This document shows, one piece after another, positions 1-11,521 of a stretch of 64,000 nucleotides of DNA (position 1 is the first letter of the stretch; each line of letters opens with the position of its first letter). The translations under genes were made by a program, and so were the position numbers. This stretch comes from Dama dama (taxonomy: Eukaryota > Chordata > Mammalia > Artiodactyla > Cervidae): assembly GCF_033118175.1 (NCBI RefSeq), contig NC_083692.1, forward strand, positions 94,110,501 through 94,174,500. Direction: 5' to 3'. Under the pieces are notes generated by a model. The model was given only the letters and a program-made list of their open reading frames with translations, was not told where the DNA came from and made no database searches.

Positions 1-44
1 TTGGACAGGACTGAGCAAGTGAACTGAACTGAACTGAACTGAAA
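1..44 (+). repeat. 3' tail of a BovB/Bov-A-type element
   Basis: The segment holds a degraded 'cacgactgagc'-type terminus followed by four copies of the pentamer GAACT, the usual simple tail of BovB and Bov-A elements. It directly abuts the next BovB copy, so a second element ends at the window edge. Confidence 0.65.
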
Positions 45-1835
45 GAATAGCAGGGAGAGATAAGAAAGCTTTCATCAGTGACTAATGCAAAGAAATAAGA
101 GGAAAACAATAGAGTGGGAAAGACTAGAGATCTCTTCAAGAAAATTAGAGATACCAAGGGAACATTTCATGCAATGACGGGCACAAAAAAAGACAGAAAT
201 GGTATAGACCTAACAGAAGCAAAAGATATTAAGAAGAGGTGGCAAGAATACAGAAGAACTATACAAAAAAGATCCTCATGACTCAGATAACCACAATGGT
301 GTGATCACTCACCTAGAACCAGATGACCTGGAATGTGAAGTTAAGTGGGCCTTAGGAAGCATCACTACAAACAAAGCTAGTGGAGGTGATGGAATTCCAG
401 TTGAGCTGTTTCAAATCCTAAAAGATGATGCTGTGAAACTGCTGCATGGACTATGCCAGCAAATTTGGAAAACTCAGCAGTGGCCACAGGACTGGAAAAG
501 GTCAGTTTTCATTCCAACCCCAAAGAAAGGCAATGCCAAAGAATGCTCAAGCTACCACACAATTGCACTCGTCTCACATGTTGGTAAAGTAATGGTCAAA
601 ATTCTCCAAGCCAGGCTTTAACAGTATGTGAACCTTGAACTTGCAGATATTCAAGCTGGATTTAGAAAAGGCAGAGGAACCAGAGATCAAATTGCCAACA
701 TCCTCTCCATCATCAAAAAAGCAAGAGAGTTCCAGAAAAACATCTACTTCTGCTTTATTGACTATGCCAATGCCTTTGACTGTATGTATCACAAAAAACT
801 GTGGAAAATTCTTAAAGAGATGGGAATACCAGACCACCTGATCTGCCTCCTGAGAAGTCTGTATGCAAGTCAGGAAGCAACAGTTAGAACCAGACATGGA
901 ACAACAGACTGGTTCCAAATAGGGAAAAGAGTAAGTGAAGATTGTATATTGTCACCCTGCTTATTTAACTTATATGCAGAGTACATCATGTGAAATGTGG
1001 GGATGGATGAAGCACAAGCTGGAATCAAGATTGCCAGGAGAAATATCAATAACCTCAGACATGCAGATTACACCACCCTTATGGCAGAAAGTGAAGAAGA
1101 ACTAAAGAGTCTCTTGATGAAAGTGAAAGAGGAGAGTCAAAAAGCTGGCTTAAAACAACATTCAAAAAATGAAGTTCAAAGCAATCAGTATCATCACTTC
1201 ATGGCAAATAGATGGGGAAACAATGGAAACAGTGACAGACTTTATTTGTTGAGCTCCAAAATCACTGTAGATGGTGACTGCAGCCATGAAATTAAAAGAC
1301 GCTTGCTCCTTGGAAGAAAAGCTATAACCAACCTAGATAGCATATTAAAAAGCAGAGACATTACGTTGCCAACAAAGGTCCATCTAGTCAAAGCTATGGT
1401 TTTTCCAGTAGTCATGTACGGATGTGAGAGTTGGACTAGAAAGAAAGCTGAGTGCTGAAGAATCGATGCTTTTGAACTGTGGTGTTGGGGAAGACTCCTG
1501 AGAGTCCCTTGGACTGCAAAGAAATGCAACCAGTCCATCCTAAAGGAAATCGGTCCTGAATATTCATTGGAAGGACTGATGCTGAAGCTGAAACTCCAAT
1601 ACTTTGGCTACCTGACGCGAAGAACTGACTCATTGGAGAAGACCCTGATGCTGGGAAAGACTGAAGGTGGAGGAGAAAGGAACGACAGAGGATGAGATGG
1701 TTGCACGGCATCACTGATTTGATGGACATGAGTTTGAGCAAGCTCAGGGAGTTGGTGATGGATGGGAAAACCTGGCGTGCTGTAGTCCACAGAGCTGCGA
1801 ATAGTTGGACACAACTGAGCAATTGAACTAAATGA
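45..1835 (+). mobile_element. BovB (RTE) LINE, 5'-truncated, dead reverse transcriptase
   Basis: This is the 3' part of a BovB LINE. Broken frames at 301-621, 628-993 and 997-1458 read as BovB reverse transcriptase: 'ASGGDGIPVELF', 'DYANAFDC', 'LFNLYAEYIM' and 'HLVKAMVFPVVMYGCESWT' can be read in order. The endonuclease domain is missing, as expected for a 5'-truncated copy. The catalytic YADD box near 1060-1071 reads HADY, and stop codons and frameshifts separate the pieces, so the copy cannot be active. The 3' end carries the ancestral sequence of the Bov-A SINE unit and ends in the 'acaactgagc' motif near 1811-1820. It lies antisense to the inferred POLK transcript. Confidence 0.93.
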
Positions 1836-3189
1836 TGCAGCTTGTGGGATATTAGGTCTCCAAGTCCTAACAGCCTGGGAATTCCCCAACTGTTTTCATC
1901 TGAATAAAGGTGAAAATTGTAAACATACTAATAACCTGATCAACTAAATAACCAATATAAAATTCAAGAGGGCAAAATCTGGGTACAGTGATAGGTCATT
2001 GAGCCTGTTATTTAATGTTGAATGAATGAATGATGGGCAGATTAATAAACAGGAATAAAATTAATGGTAACAGCTTGTTAAATCTTTTTAAATGCAATAA
2101 CTGTAAAAGTGTTTTGATCTTACAGTGTTTAACATGCATTACCCTATTTAATTTTCAAAAGAGATGAGGAAACCAAGGCACAGATTTAGTAAGTACCTTA
2201 AAGTTATAGAGATTGATACTATTCAGATTTGGCTTCAAAGGTGTCACACTTAACACTATAAACACATAAAAGGTGAAATAGAAAATTGAAATATTTAAAA
2301 AAGAAGGGTAGTTGTTTTGTAGACTAATATGGAAGTAACATCAAAGTGGTATGATTGATAATGTTAATAGTTATAATACATAAAATATGATACATTTGCT
2401 GTAATATTTTAAATGATATTGCAGTCTTGAAAATGCTTTTAAAAGCCTAGGACGTCTTCAAATGAAGAATATGAAATAATGACAAAGAAACTAAAGTAAA
2501 ACTATGAAAATATGATGTCCATTCAGACTTTTCTAAAAACTAGGAAATTTTAAAGAGTATCTTAGAATGTTAGAAACACTATACAAATAAAACTACATTT
2601 GGGGGATTAACTGTAGATCTTCCTAGTGATCTGAAGGGCAATTTCTTCAATAATCATAGTAAAATCAATTATCAAAATAAAAAGCCCTATATTTCTCCCT
2701 AAAGCAATGCAGAAAATAAAGGGAAAGCATTATTCATAAAAAGATTTTTTTTTTAATGACAATGAGAGTTCCTAATTATGGTCTTTGTACAGGTCAAAGT
2801 AGCAGCAAAAATGACTTCTCTTTCACAACACTGTCAGTGGTTTCTTCCGTTTTCAAGGATAGCCAAATTCAGTAAAGTTGAGGGAAAAAATAGAACAGAT
2901 GAAAATAGAAAGTATTAAATTCCATAAGGTTAGCTACATTTTCTAAAAACACGTATGAATAAATGATAACTAACATGTTCTAACAACTTACCATATACTA
3001 GGCACCTGCATAAGAGGCATTCTCTAATTTATTCTTCATGTTTATTCACTAACTTATATATTATCCCAACAGAGTATCTGACAGTAAGATATATAAACAG
3101 AAGGTGTCCAAGCCTGAATTCAATTTCAGATTCTGTCTCCAGAGCCCACATTTTAAATTTGTATGCTAAATATGTAAATACTGCCTAAG

Positions 3190-3470
3190 ATGCCAGTAGG
3201 TTTGTTTCACTTCTATGCTTGAAAGATATTTTCATCAGATATAGAACTGAGTTCATTTTCTTTCAGGGAATTACAGATGTTGCTTCACTGTTTTCTAGTC
3301 TTAGAAATCTAGTCTAGATTATGGTCTTAACAGATATTATATCTGTTAAGACCATAATCACTCAAGTTGTTGTTCCTTATATGATATGTTATTTCTTTCT
3401 GACTTTTCCGTTTTTGCTCCTAATCTTGCTTTCACCAGTTTGGTCATGCTGTGCCTAGACACATACCTTC
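3190..3470 (-). mobile_element. Old L1 remnant
   Basis: The text around 3360-3470 (Gln-rich L1 3' region read on the minus strand, with 'gttgttccttatatg' and 'gtgcctagacaca') resembles a diverged mammalian L1. The family is not assigned and the ends are uncertain. It encloses the palindrome at 3317-3359. Confidence 0.4.
3317..3359. repeat. Perfect 43-nt palindrome (21-bp arms, 1-nt spacer)
   Basis: Arm 3317-3337 begins 'gattatggtctt'. Arm 3339-3359 is its exact reverse complement and ends 'aagaccataatc', with a single T between. There are no mismatches over 21 pairs, although the surrounding L1-like sequence is diverged. Confidence 0.95.
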
Positions 3471-3770
3471 CTTTAAAGGACAGATCTAGACCCAGTTCCT
3501 ATATTCTCCATGAACACTTCCCTCTCTACTCCTGCTTCCTCTTTCATCTGCTCTTTTAAAGAACTAACTGAAGGTTTCCTCTGTTTCTGATATGCAGCAC
3601 AGCTATCTTCCTTATCCCCTCCCACCCTTCCACTGCATTTACTTTTTTCTCTTTTTCCAAAATATCCCCTTTTGAGAAAGAGAAAAAATGCTTCCAAGGC
3701 TTCAAAAATCCCCAACTTCTCCCCCCAAGAATATGACTTACAAATCGATTTGAATTATGTACCTGTTTTG

Positions 3771-3990
3771 CTGGGTTTCCCAGGTGGTGCAGTGGTAAAG
3801 AATCTGCCTGTCAATGCAGGAGACATGAGATGCGGGTTCGATCCCTAGGTCAGGAAGATGCCCTGGAGAAGAAAATGGCAACCCACTCCAGTATTCTTGC
3901 CTGGAAAATTTCATGGACAGTGGAGGCTGGCGGGCCACAGTCCATGGGGTCACAGAGTTGGATACGACTGGGTGACTGAGCACACACATA
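3771..3990 (+). mobile_element. Bov-tA SINE
   Basis: It has a tRNA-Glu-like head ('tttcccaggtggtgcagtgg'), a B-box-like 'gggttcgatccc', then the Bov-A unit with 'cactccagtattcttgcctgg'-type text and a 'gactgagca' end. Confidence 0.92.
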
Positions 3991-4489
3991 CATCTGTTTA
4001 CTACTTGAAATATCAAGTATTACACTCATCTTACTCACAAAATAGTCTGGGTTCTTATTCCATAAAAAAGCACCACCAACAACAAAACAAAACAAACTAT
4101 CGATAATCCACAGAAAGAAGCAAAGAGAAGGGCTTTGCCTCTGAAATTCACCAGTATTTACTTCATACATCTTTTAACATGTCTGATTGAGGCAAAAGTA
4201 AGTATTATCACATGTTGTTTATTGATTCCCTTGAATTCTTGCTGGTTTTTGATCATTTTCTCAGATTATGATACATGAAGTACGGTTCTACTGTGAAATG
4301 CTTGCTACAATGGTATATACATGACAGCCATGCTTTTCGTATGTGAAAAACTGAAACATTTTTAGTATTTTAGTTATTTCTAACAAAGATGAACTATTGT
4401 GATGTCCCTAAGGTCAAATCTTTATCATATACTTTATATTTGATTCCAGAAAATTACTATAACTTCATTTTTCACTTCTTTAGTTCATG

Positions 4490-4592
4490 CTGCGTGGCTT
4501 ATAGGCTCCTAGTTCACCTACCAGGAATCAAACCTGCACCCACTGCAGTGGAATTGCAGAGTCTTAACTACTGGACTGCTAGGGAAGCCCCT
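4490..4592 (-). mobile_element. tRNA-Glu-type SINE (CHR-like) fragment
   Basis: On the + strand it ends in 'actggactgctagggaagcc', the reverse complement of the tRNA-derived head, with 'caggaatcaaacctgcaccc' upstream (B box). Confidence 0.8.
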
Positions 4593-5047
4593 ACATGATT
4601 TTTTGAAAATACATCTATTCTTACATTTTCTCCATCTAGTTTTTAAAAGTGCAAAAATTTCGCTGGATTGGGCAAAGAGAAATGAACCTGTAATATATTA
4701 AGATGCACTTTGATATTTAAGGTGTGTCTGTCATTTGGCCATTATCTTGGAATGAATTATAATGGCTAACCTTCTGCCTGAAATTGGAGAAGGAAATACA
4801 AACATGTTTTAAACTTTTCACCTGAGACAGGAAAGGAAATAGAAACTAGTTCAGGTTTGGTTATGAAATAAAATTAAGGAATGTGGTTATATTAACCCTC
4901 GGTATACCACAAAGGGCTATTGGATTCAATTTTAGTTTTTGAGTTTTTTTCTTTCAGCAACTTTATTATAGGAATTGACATTTCAAATCTTATTCCTTCT
5001 TAGGAATCTTCCAAGGAACAAAACAGATTTACATTTTAAAAAATAAT

Positions 5048-5168
5048 TTATTTGTCTGCACAGGGTCTTAGTAGCAGCATGCAGGCTCTAGTTCCCTGAC
5101 CGGGGATCAAACCCAGGCCCCCTGCATTGGGAGTGCAGTCTTAGCCACTGGACCACCAGGGAAGTCTC
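5048..5168 (-). mobile_element. tRNA-Glu-type SINE (CHR-like)
   Basis: The reverse complement of the SINE is seen as 'accggggatcaaacccaggc' and 'ccactggaccaccagggaag', with the 'gcagcatgcaggctctag' internal body. Confidence 0.9.
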
Positions 5169-6748
5169 AAACTTACATTTTAAAATCAGAATTAATTATT
5201 GTGATTCTTATTTAGAATCAGATAATATTCTGATTCTTATAATATTCTGATTCTTATTTTACAATTTCTATATGGATCTATTTGAATCTTTCACAACTTG
5301 AAGATACATTATGGTGATCTCTATAAATTGAAGACATTTTATGGTATTTTATTTTTCCTATATTTTGTTATTTTATCATTCTATGAATTATTTAATCATT
5401 GCTAATCAATTATTTTAAAAATTGGGATGGAATCATCTAGAAAGGTGCTCTAGTAGTGAAATAAATTACCACTATTACATCATTCCTCAGTTTTCTTACT
5501 GTGTTGCCCATAGTATTAAGTCTTCTCATATACTTACTTTCAAAGACTTAATACTAAAATATAGATCCCAGATTTCATATGCATCTTTAATAGTAGCTTC
5601 TAGCATATCATTACTTCTGGCTTTTATCCTGCACTTGTATCATCCAAATGCAATGACGTTACAAATATTAACATACATAATCTAGTTTTAAAAAAAGCAA
5701 CCATTCTCTTTCCTTCATAATTGTCAAATATCTTCATTTTTATGTTTATAAATATCAGTTAGAATGAAGGCCAATAAATTTTTAATTTCTTCATCATCAT
5801 TTCCTGTTTCCTTTGTATATATATCTGCATTAAGCATTTGTACACTTACAAAGTATATTAAGTAACTTTTAGTGCACAAACATCATAAAGGATGAAAGAA
5901 CACTGTCATACATCCTGTTAGCAAAATGGGATGTTCCAAATTCTTGCAAAATACCCTATGATGAAGTCCTCCATGTTGAACAACAAACTGGGTGGGAATG
6001 CCACATTTGTTTTTTATTCTTAAAAGTGCATTGTTCACTCTTCCATTTTATTTTGAAAATGGATAGTTCCAGGACCACACATAAAAGTCAATGAGCAAAT
6101 AGCTACTTTCAAAGGACATGACCTATTTCAGGAAAATATGAAATAAAAACTTGAGTTTACTATGTGTTATTATAATTTCTAGTAAGGTTGTTGTTCTCTA
6201 TCTCTCTATTGTCACTTCTCAAGATTACTCCTAAATTACTTCAAAAAAATATATATATATAAAATAACATGATGATAAATGCCAATGACTACTTTTCATG
6301 TCATAAAAGTTAGATCAATATATAACTCCTTTATCAACATTAGACAAAAGGATGATTGCAACAGGCTCTAGAGATCACTTAAATTATTTATGGGTAAGTA
6401 GAACACAGCCTGGCTAGCAAATATACTCCCTTAGTTATCAGTCAGAAAAAAACTTGTAAACTGGCTTTATTATATGTTGTTGCACCCTAAAAACATATGT
6501 GGATGAATTTTCTTTTAAGAAAATTGTCGAACTAAAGAAAAATCATGCAACATACCTAGAAAGTAATCTGGCTCTAACAGATGCTTAAATGTTTAATAAT
6601 ATTATTAATAATATTGATCACAGCTATTGTTTGTCTAAATAAAGTTGGCCCTCCGTATCTGAAGTTTCCACATCTGGGGATTCAACCAACCAATGGACCC
6701 AGGTTGGCTGACTACGCAGATGTGGAATGCAGACAGGGCACGCCAACT

Positions 6749-8097
6749 CTGTTATTGTTCAATTGCTCAGTCAGGTCTGACTCTTTGCAACCCTATGGAC
6801 TGCAGCACGCCAGGCTTCCCTGTCCTTCACCATCTTCTGGAGCTTGCTCAAACTCATGTCCATCAAGTTGGTGATGCCATCCAATCATCTCATCCTCTGT
6901 CGTCCCCTTCTCCTCCCGCCTTCAATCTTTCCCAGCATCAGGGTTTTTTCCAATGAGTCAGCTCTTCACATCAGGTGGCCAAAGTATTGGAGCTTCAGCT
7001 TCAACAGCAGTCCTTCCAATGAATATCCAGGACTGATTTCCTTTAGGACTGAGTGGTTTGATCTCCTTGCAGTCTGAGGGATGCTCAAGAGTTTTCTCCA
7101 ACACCACAGTTCAAAAGCATCAATTCTCCGGTGCTCAGCCTTCCTTATGGTCCAACTCTCATATCCATACATGACTACTGGAAAAACCATAGCTTTGACT
7201 AGATGGACCTTTGTTGGGAAAGTAATGTCTCTGCTTTTTAACATGCTATCTAGGCTGGTCATAGCTTTTCTTCCAAGGAGCAAGCGTCTTTTAATTTCAT
7301 GGCTGCAGTCACCATCTGCAGTGATTTTGGAGCCCAAGAAACAAAATCTGTCACTGTTTCCATTGTTTCCCCATCTATTTGCCATGAAGTGATGGGGCTG
7401 GATGCCATGAACTTCGTTTTTTTTTTCCATTTATTTTTATTAGTTGGAGGCTAACTACTTTACAATATTGTAGTGGTTTTTGTCATACATTGACATGAAT
7501 CAGCCATGGATTTACATGTATTCCCCATCCCGATCCCCTCTTCCACCTCCCTCTCTACCCGATCCCTCTGAGTCTTCCCAGTGCATCAGGCCCGAGCACT
7601 TGTCTCATGCATCCAACCTGGGCTGGTGATCTGTTTCACCCTAGATAATATACATGTTTCGATGCTGTTCTCTCAAAACATCCCACCCTCGCCTTCTCCT
7701 ACAGAGTCCAAAAGTCTGTTCTGTACATCTGTGTCTCTTTTTCCATTTTGCATATAGGGTTATCGTTACCATCTTTCTAAATTTCATACATATGTGTTAG
7801 TATACTGTAATGGTCTTTATCTTTCTGGCTTACTTCACTCTGTATAATGGGCTCCAGTTTCATCCATCTCATTAGAACTGATTCAAATGAATTCTTTTTG
7901 AACTTCATTTTTTAAATGTTGTTTTAAGCCAGCTTTTTGACTCTCCTCTTTCACTTTCATCAAGAGGCTCTTAGTTCCTCTTTGCTTTCTGTCATAAGGG
8001 TGGTGTCATCTGCATACCTCAGATTATTGATATTTCTCCTGACAATCTTAATTCCAGCTGTGTTTCATCCAGCCTGGCATTTCACGTGATGTACTCT
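6749..8097 (-). mobile_element. BovB LINE, minus strand, split by an L1
   Basis: The minus strand reads BovB RT C-terminal text ('HHFMANRWGNNGNSDRF', 'AMVFPVVMYGYESWT') and the BovB 3' end. A 7-bp target duplication, 'gccaact', lies at 6742-6748 and 8098-8104. The element resumes at 7899 after the L1 insertion and ends in the 'catttcacgtgatgtactc' region. It is 5'-truncated and frame-broken. Confidence 0.9.
7416..7898 (-). mobile_element. Ruminant L1 3' end inserted in BovB
   Basis: A poly-T start (poly-A on the minus strand) is followed by the L1 3'-UTR signature 'agttggaggctaactacttt' and 'catacattgacatgaatcag'. The target duplication 'tgaacttc' is at 7408-7415 and 7899-7906, inside the BovB. 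Confidence 0.9.
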
Positions 8098-8239
8098 GCC
8101 AACTATACCATGTCATTATTATACAAGGGACTTTAGCATACATAGATTTTGGCATCTTTGGGATCCTGGAAACAAATCCAACACCCAAAGGATATAGAGA
8201 GACAACTGTATATGTATAAAAAGTACATAGTATAAGCCT

Positions 8240-8425
8240 ACGAGGTTCAAAAATCTGGGTTAGACTACTTACTAGCTAGGATCTTGGGCAACTTATTCAT
8301 TTGAACTTTAATTTCTTTATATGTAAAATAAGGATAATGTGTCTGTTGCAGGGTTTTTGTGAAAAATGAGTACTAAATGTGATAAACCTAAAACAATGTC
8401 TACACTGAGTAGGTCCTTAACAAAT
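8240..8425 (+). mobile_element. MIR-like SINE
   Basis: The core pattern is 'tgggttagactacttactag', 'cttgggcaacttattc', a pyrimidine-rich 'ttctttatatgtaaaataagg' stretch and 'gagtactaaatg'. It matches MIR order but is strongly diverged. Confidence 0.65.
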
Positions 8426-9212
8426 GATACTTCTTCCATACAAAAAACTATGATGGAATTTGGTTCTTTAGTCCCTCATTAATTTTTACTGTGCTTAGTG
8501 ATTTTTCTCCTGGGCTTTGTTAATTGCAATCCCTACAATTTCCCCTCAATCATCAACCAACTAAACTTATTCCATTTATCCATATATACTGACCACTTAC
8601 TATGACAGGTAATTTTAAAGCTCTACTTGCTCTTTAATAATAATAATGTAACTGTTAAAACCATAACAACAGTTTTATTACTTATTTTTGTCTGCATTTC
8701 TAAATAGTCTTAGCATTACTGTCTGTATTCTTAGACACACATTTCTGTATGCTAGATAACGGGCCTATGAAAGATGTGGTATGGATCTCATTTTTACAGC
8801 ACCCTAATTAGGGTCATCATAGAGCAGATTCTTAATAAATACTTTAAATGAAGATGAAGGTAAACTGTATCATCATAACAACATGTGTATTTCATAATGA
8901 TAATTTTCAGTTTATGTGACTAAGGAGAAAAGGATCTGAAATTACAGTAAAAGTGAAATAATGAAAAGGCTGGGAAGAAAAACAGCAAACACATTGACAA
9001 AATAGCTATCATGCAGATTCTACCAATCCTTAAGAATATCACAAAGCTTTACGTAGTATGGCTTTAATATATTACCAAAAGAATTTCTCAATGTAATGAA
9101 AAGAGGCTAAAAGTTAAAGACTCAAAAGCTTGGGGAGAAAAACAGAAGGCAAATGTATATATGCAGAGACTAGACAGTAATATTCCTGTTTATCTATTAT
9201 AGATGTATACTA

Positions 9213-9875
9213 CATACTTTTTTTTCACTTACAAAAATTTTTTTTTAATTGAAGGATAATTGCTTTACAATGTTGTGCTGGTTTCCACCATACATCAATA
9301 TGAATCAGCCATACGTATACATGTGCTCCCCTGCTATTAACCCTCCAACCCCACCCCACTCCACTAGGTCATCACAGAGCACCAGGTTAAGCTCCCTGCA
9401 CTAAAGAGCAAATTCCAAATGGCTACCTATTTTACATAAGGTAATATCTGTGTTTCAATGCTGCTCTCTCAGTTCATCTTACCCTGTCCTTCCCCCGCTG
9501 CGTCCACAAGTCTCTTCTCTGTATCTGTGTCTCCACCGCTGCCCTGCAAGCAGGTTCTTTGGTACCATTTTTCTAAATTCTATATATATGTCTTAATATA
9601 GGATATTTGTTTTTCTCTTTCGAACTTATTCACTCTGTATAAGAGACTCTAGGATAATCTACTTCACTAGAACTGACTCAAATTCATTCTCTCATTCCTT
9701 TTTATGGCTAAGTAATTTTCACTGTATATATGTAACACAACTTCTTTATCCATTTATCTGTCGATGGGCATCTAGGTTGCTTCCATCTCCCGGCTAGTAT
9801 AAATAGAGCTGCAGTGAATACTGGAGTATATGTGTACTTTAGAATTGTGGCTTTCTCAGGGCATATGCTACAAAC
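9213..9875 (-). mobile_element. L1 3' end (ruminant type)
   Basis: After a poly-T it has 'ttgaaggataattgctttac', 'catcaatatgaatcagccat' and the ORF2 3'-end text 'atgggcatctaggttgcttc' read antisense. It is truncated near 9875. Confidence 0.85.
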
Positions 9876-11272
9876 ACTATTTTTAAGACTAAAGGATTTT
9901 TAGTGTTATAGTGAGACCTATTAAATACCAATTACCAGTGCCTTAAGAGGCTAACACAGAAGTCTCCATAAAACCCAGAGAAGAGATTTTTAAAACTCCT
10001 CTCTGGATCCTGTCTGGAGTCACAACTGAACCGGAAGATTTTAAGTTTTAGCACTTACTAGTATGTGTATAGTTAATACCAAAGTCATTAAATTTAAACT
10101 TGACCTTCAAAAAATAAATAAATACCAACTACCTCTGATACATTTTCAGTCCTACAAAACCAAACATATAAGCAAAAGACAATGAAATACAATTTTAATT
10201 TTATTCAACAGTAAGAAAGAGTATTTCTGCTTGGAACTTGCCTGGCATGGCTCTCCTCTACACAATAGGAACCAGGATAAAAGGGTGGCCTACACGTTCT
10301 TTGAAATTCTGTTTCTGAAATCAATCTAATTGATGAGTGTTAGAACTTTCCATGGGATATGACATATTCCTAAGTAGCTGTATGCAATATATTACCAACA
10401 GGTATCTCTCCCTTACTCAAATAAAGTTGTCCTTGGAGAGTTAAATGATAAAATATCAACACATAAGTGAGTCTAAGATATATATGCAAGCCACCTTAAG
10501 AATCAAGAGTAACAGGTGAGTCCTAGCAGTATGAGCATAATAATAATATTTGATGTCAATAAAACAAAAGTCTTTCAATCCAAACGGAGTATGGGTAGTT
10601 AGAAAGAGAACAGAGAAAAAGTAAGTAAGGTAAATATTGACAATGCCTAGTTAAATATCCATCATATCATCATAACAGGGAAAACCCAAGTAAGTGCTCC
10701 TAATCATTTAGAATCATAAATGAGGAAAATAAAAATATGCAACTGGGATATAGTAAAAGGACATCAAGCCTATATTTGAAACCAAGAAATGAAGACCAGT
10801 TGCAGGGCCTGGAAAAATGGTGAGATTATTAGGGACTCTTGAGAAAAAGAATCAAAGTAAGTGGGAAAAAGAATCAAACTAAGTAAGTAAGTAAGAATAG
10901 GTAGAGCATAATCCCTATGCCCATGAATCAATTAAAATAGTATGGAAGGCATGTTATGAAGGTTCTATTATAGCTTATTTTTCTCCTAGCTTCTCATTAT
11001 TTCTCACTTACTCCCTCCTCTGCTTTTCCCATAACTTCTGCCAATGACTGTTACAGTAGAGGAGGAACAGAAGAGGAAAAATAATAGCAGACAATAGCAA
11101 TGCGCAACACATATAAACAACAGTAATAGAAACGAAGGGGAGGAATGAAGAGAAAGAAAACAGTACCAGCACAGGCAGGAAGGAGAGAAATTCTGCAGCT
11201 GTCTGGCTGTGAGGACCATTCACATACAAAGAATGCACATAAATTCATCAGATTAATTACAAGGCTCCTTTT

Positions 11273-11521
11273 TTTTTTCCAGGTTGTTTTCAACTTACTA
11301 TTTTTAAATTACTTTCTATTGGAGTGTGGTTGCTCTACGGTGCCGTGTTAGTCTCTGCGGTACAGCAGAGTGAAGCAGCCATCCTCACACATACATCCTT
11401 CACAGTGCCTTAAGTAGAGTTTCCCGGGCTACACCGGAGGTTCTCACTGGTTACCCATTTTACACATAGGATCAGTACTGTGTATGTGTCAATTCTAATT
11501 TCCCACTTGCTCTGACCCCCC
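11273..11521 (-). mobile_element. Short L1 3' fragment with 15-bp target duplication
   Basis: The target duplication 'tacaaggctcctttt' is exact at 11258-11272 and 11522-11536. Between the copies is an antisense L1 3'-UTR fragment beginning with poly-T. Confidence 0.85.

Larger units (their letters stand above)
6643..8213. mobile_element. pogo/Tigger-like (MER2-type) DNA transposon, interrupted
   Basis: The left end is 6643-6741 ('gttggccctccgtatctg', then 'ggattcaaccaacc'). The right end is 8105-8213 ('ttggcatctttgggatcctg' ... 'gagacaactgta'). The two ends are complementary termini of one element, flanked by TA, as expected for pogo-class transposons. A BovB has split it. The subfamily name is from memory. 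Confidence 0.75.

Noticed and set aside
301..1458. A run of plus-strand open frames encoding a reverse transcriptase
   Set aside because: These are fragments of one degraded BovB LINE with a broken catalytic box, not a host gene or a retron/defence-type RT.
4490..5168. tRNA-like boxes that might be tRNA genes
   Set aside because: They belong to tRNA-Glu-derived SINEs and lack an intact cloverleaf.
7416..7898. Apparent large divergence inside the BovB at 7.4-7.9 kb
   Set aside because: It is explained by an inserted L1 with an 8-bp target duplication.
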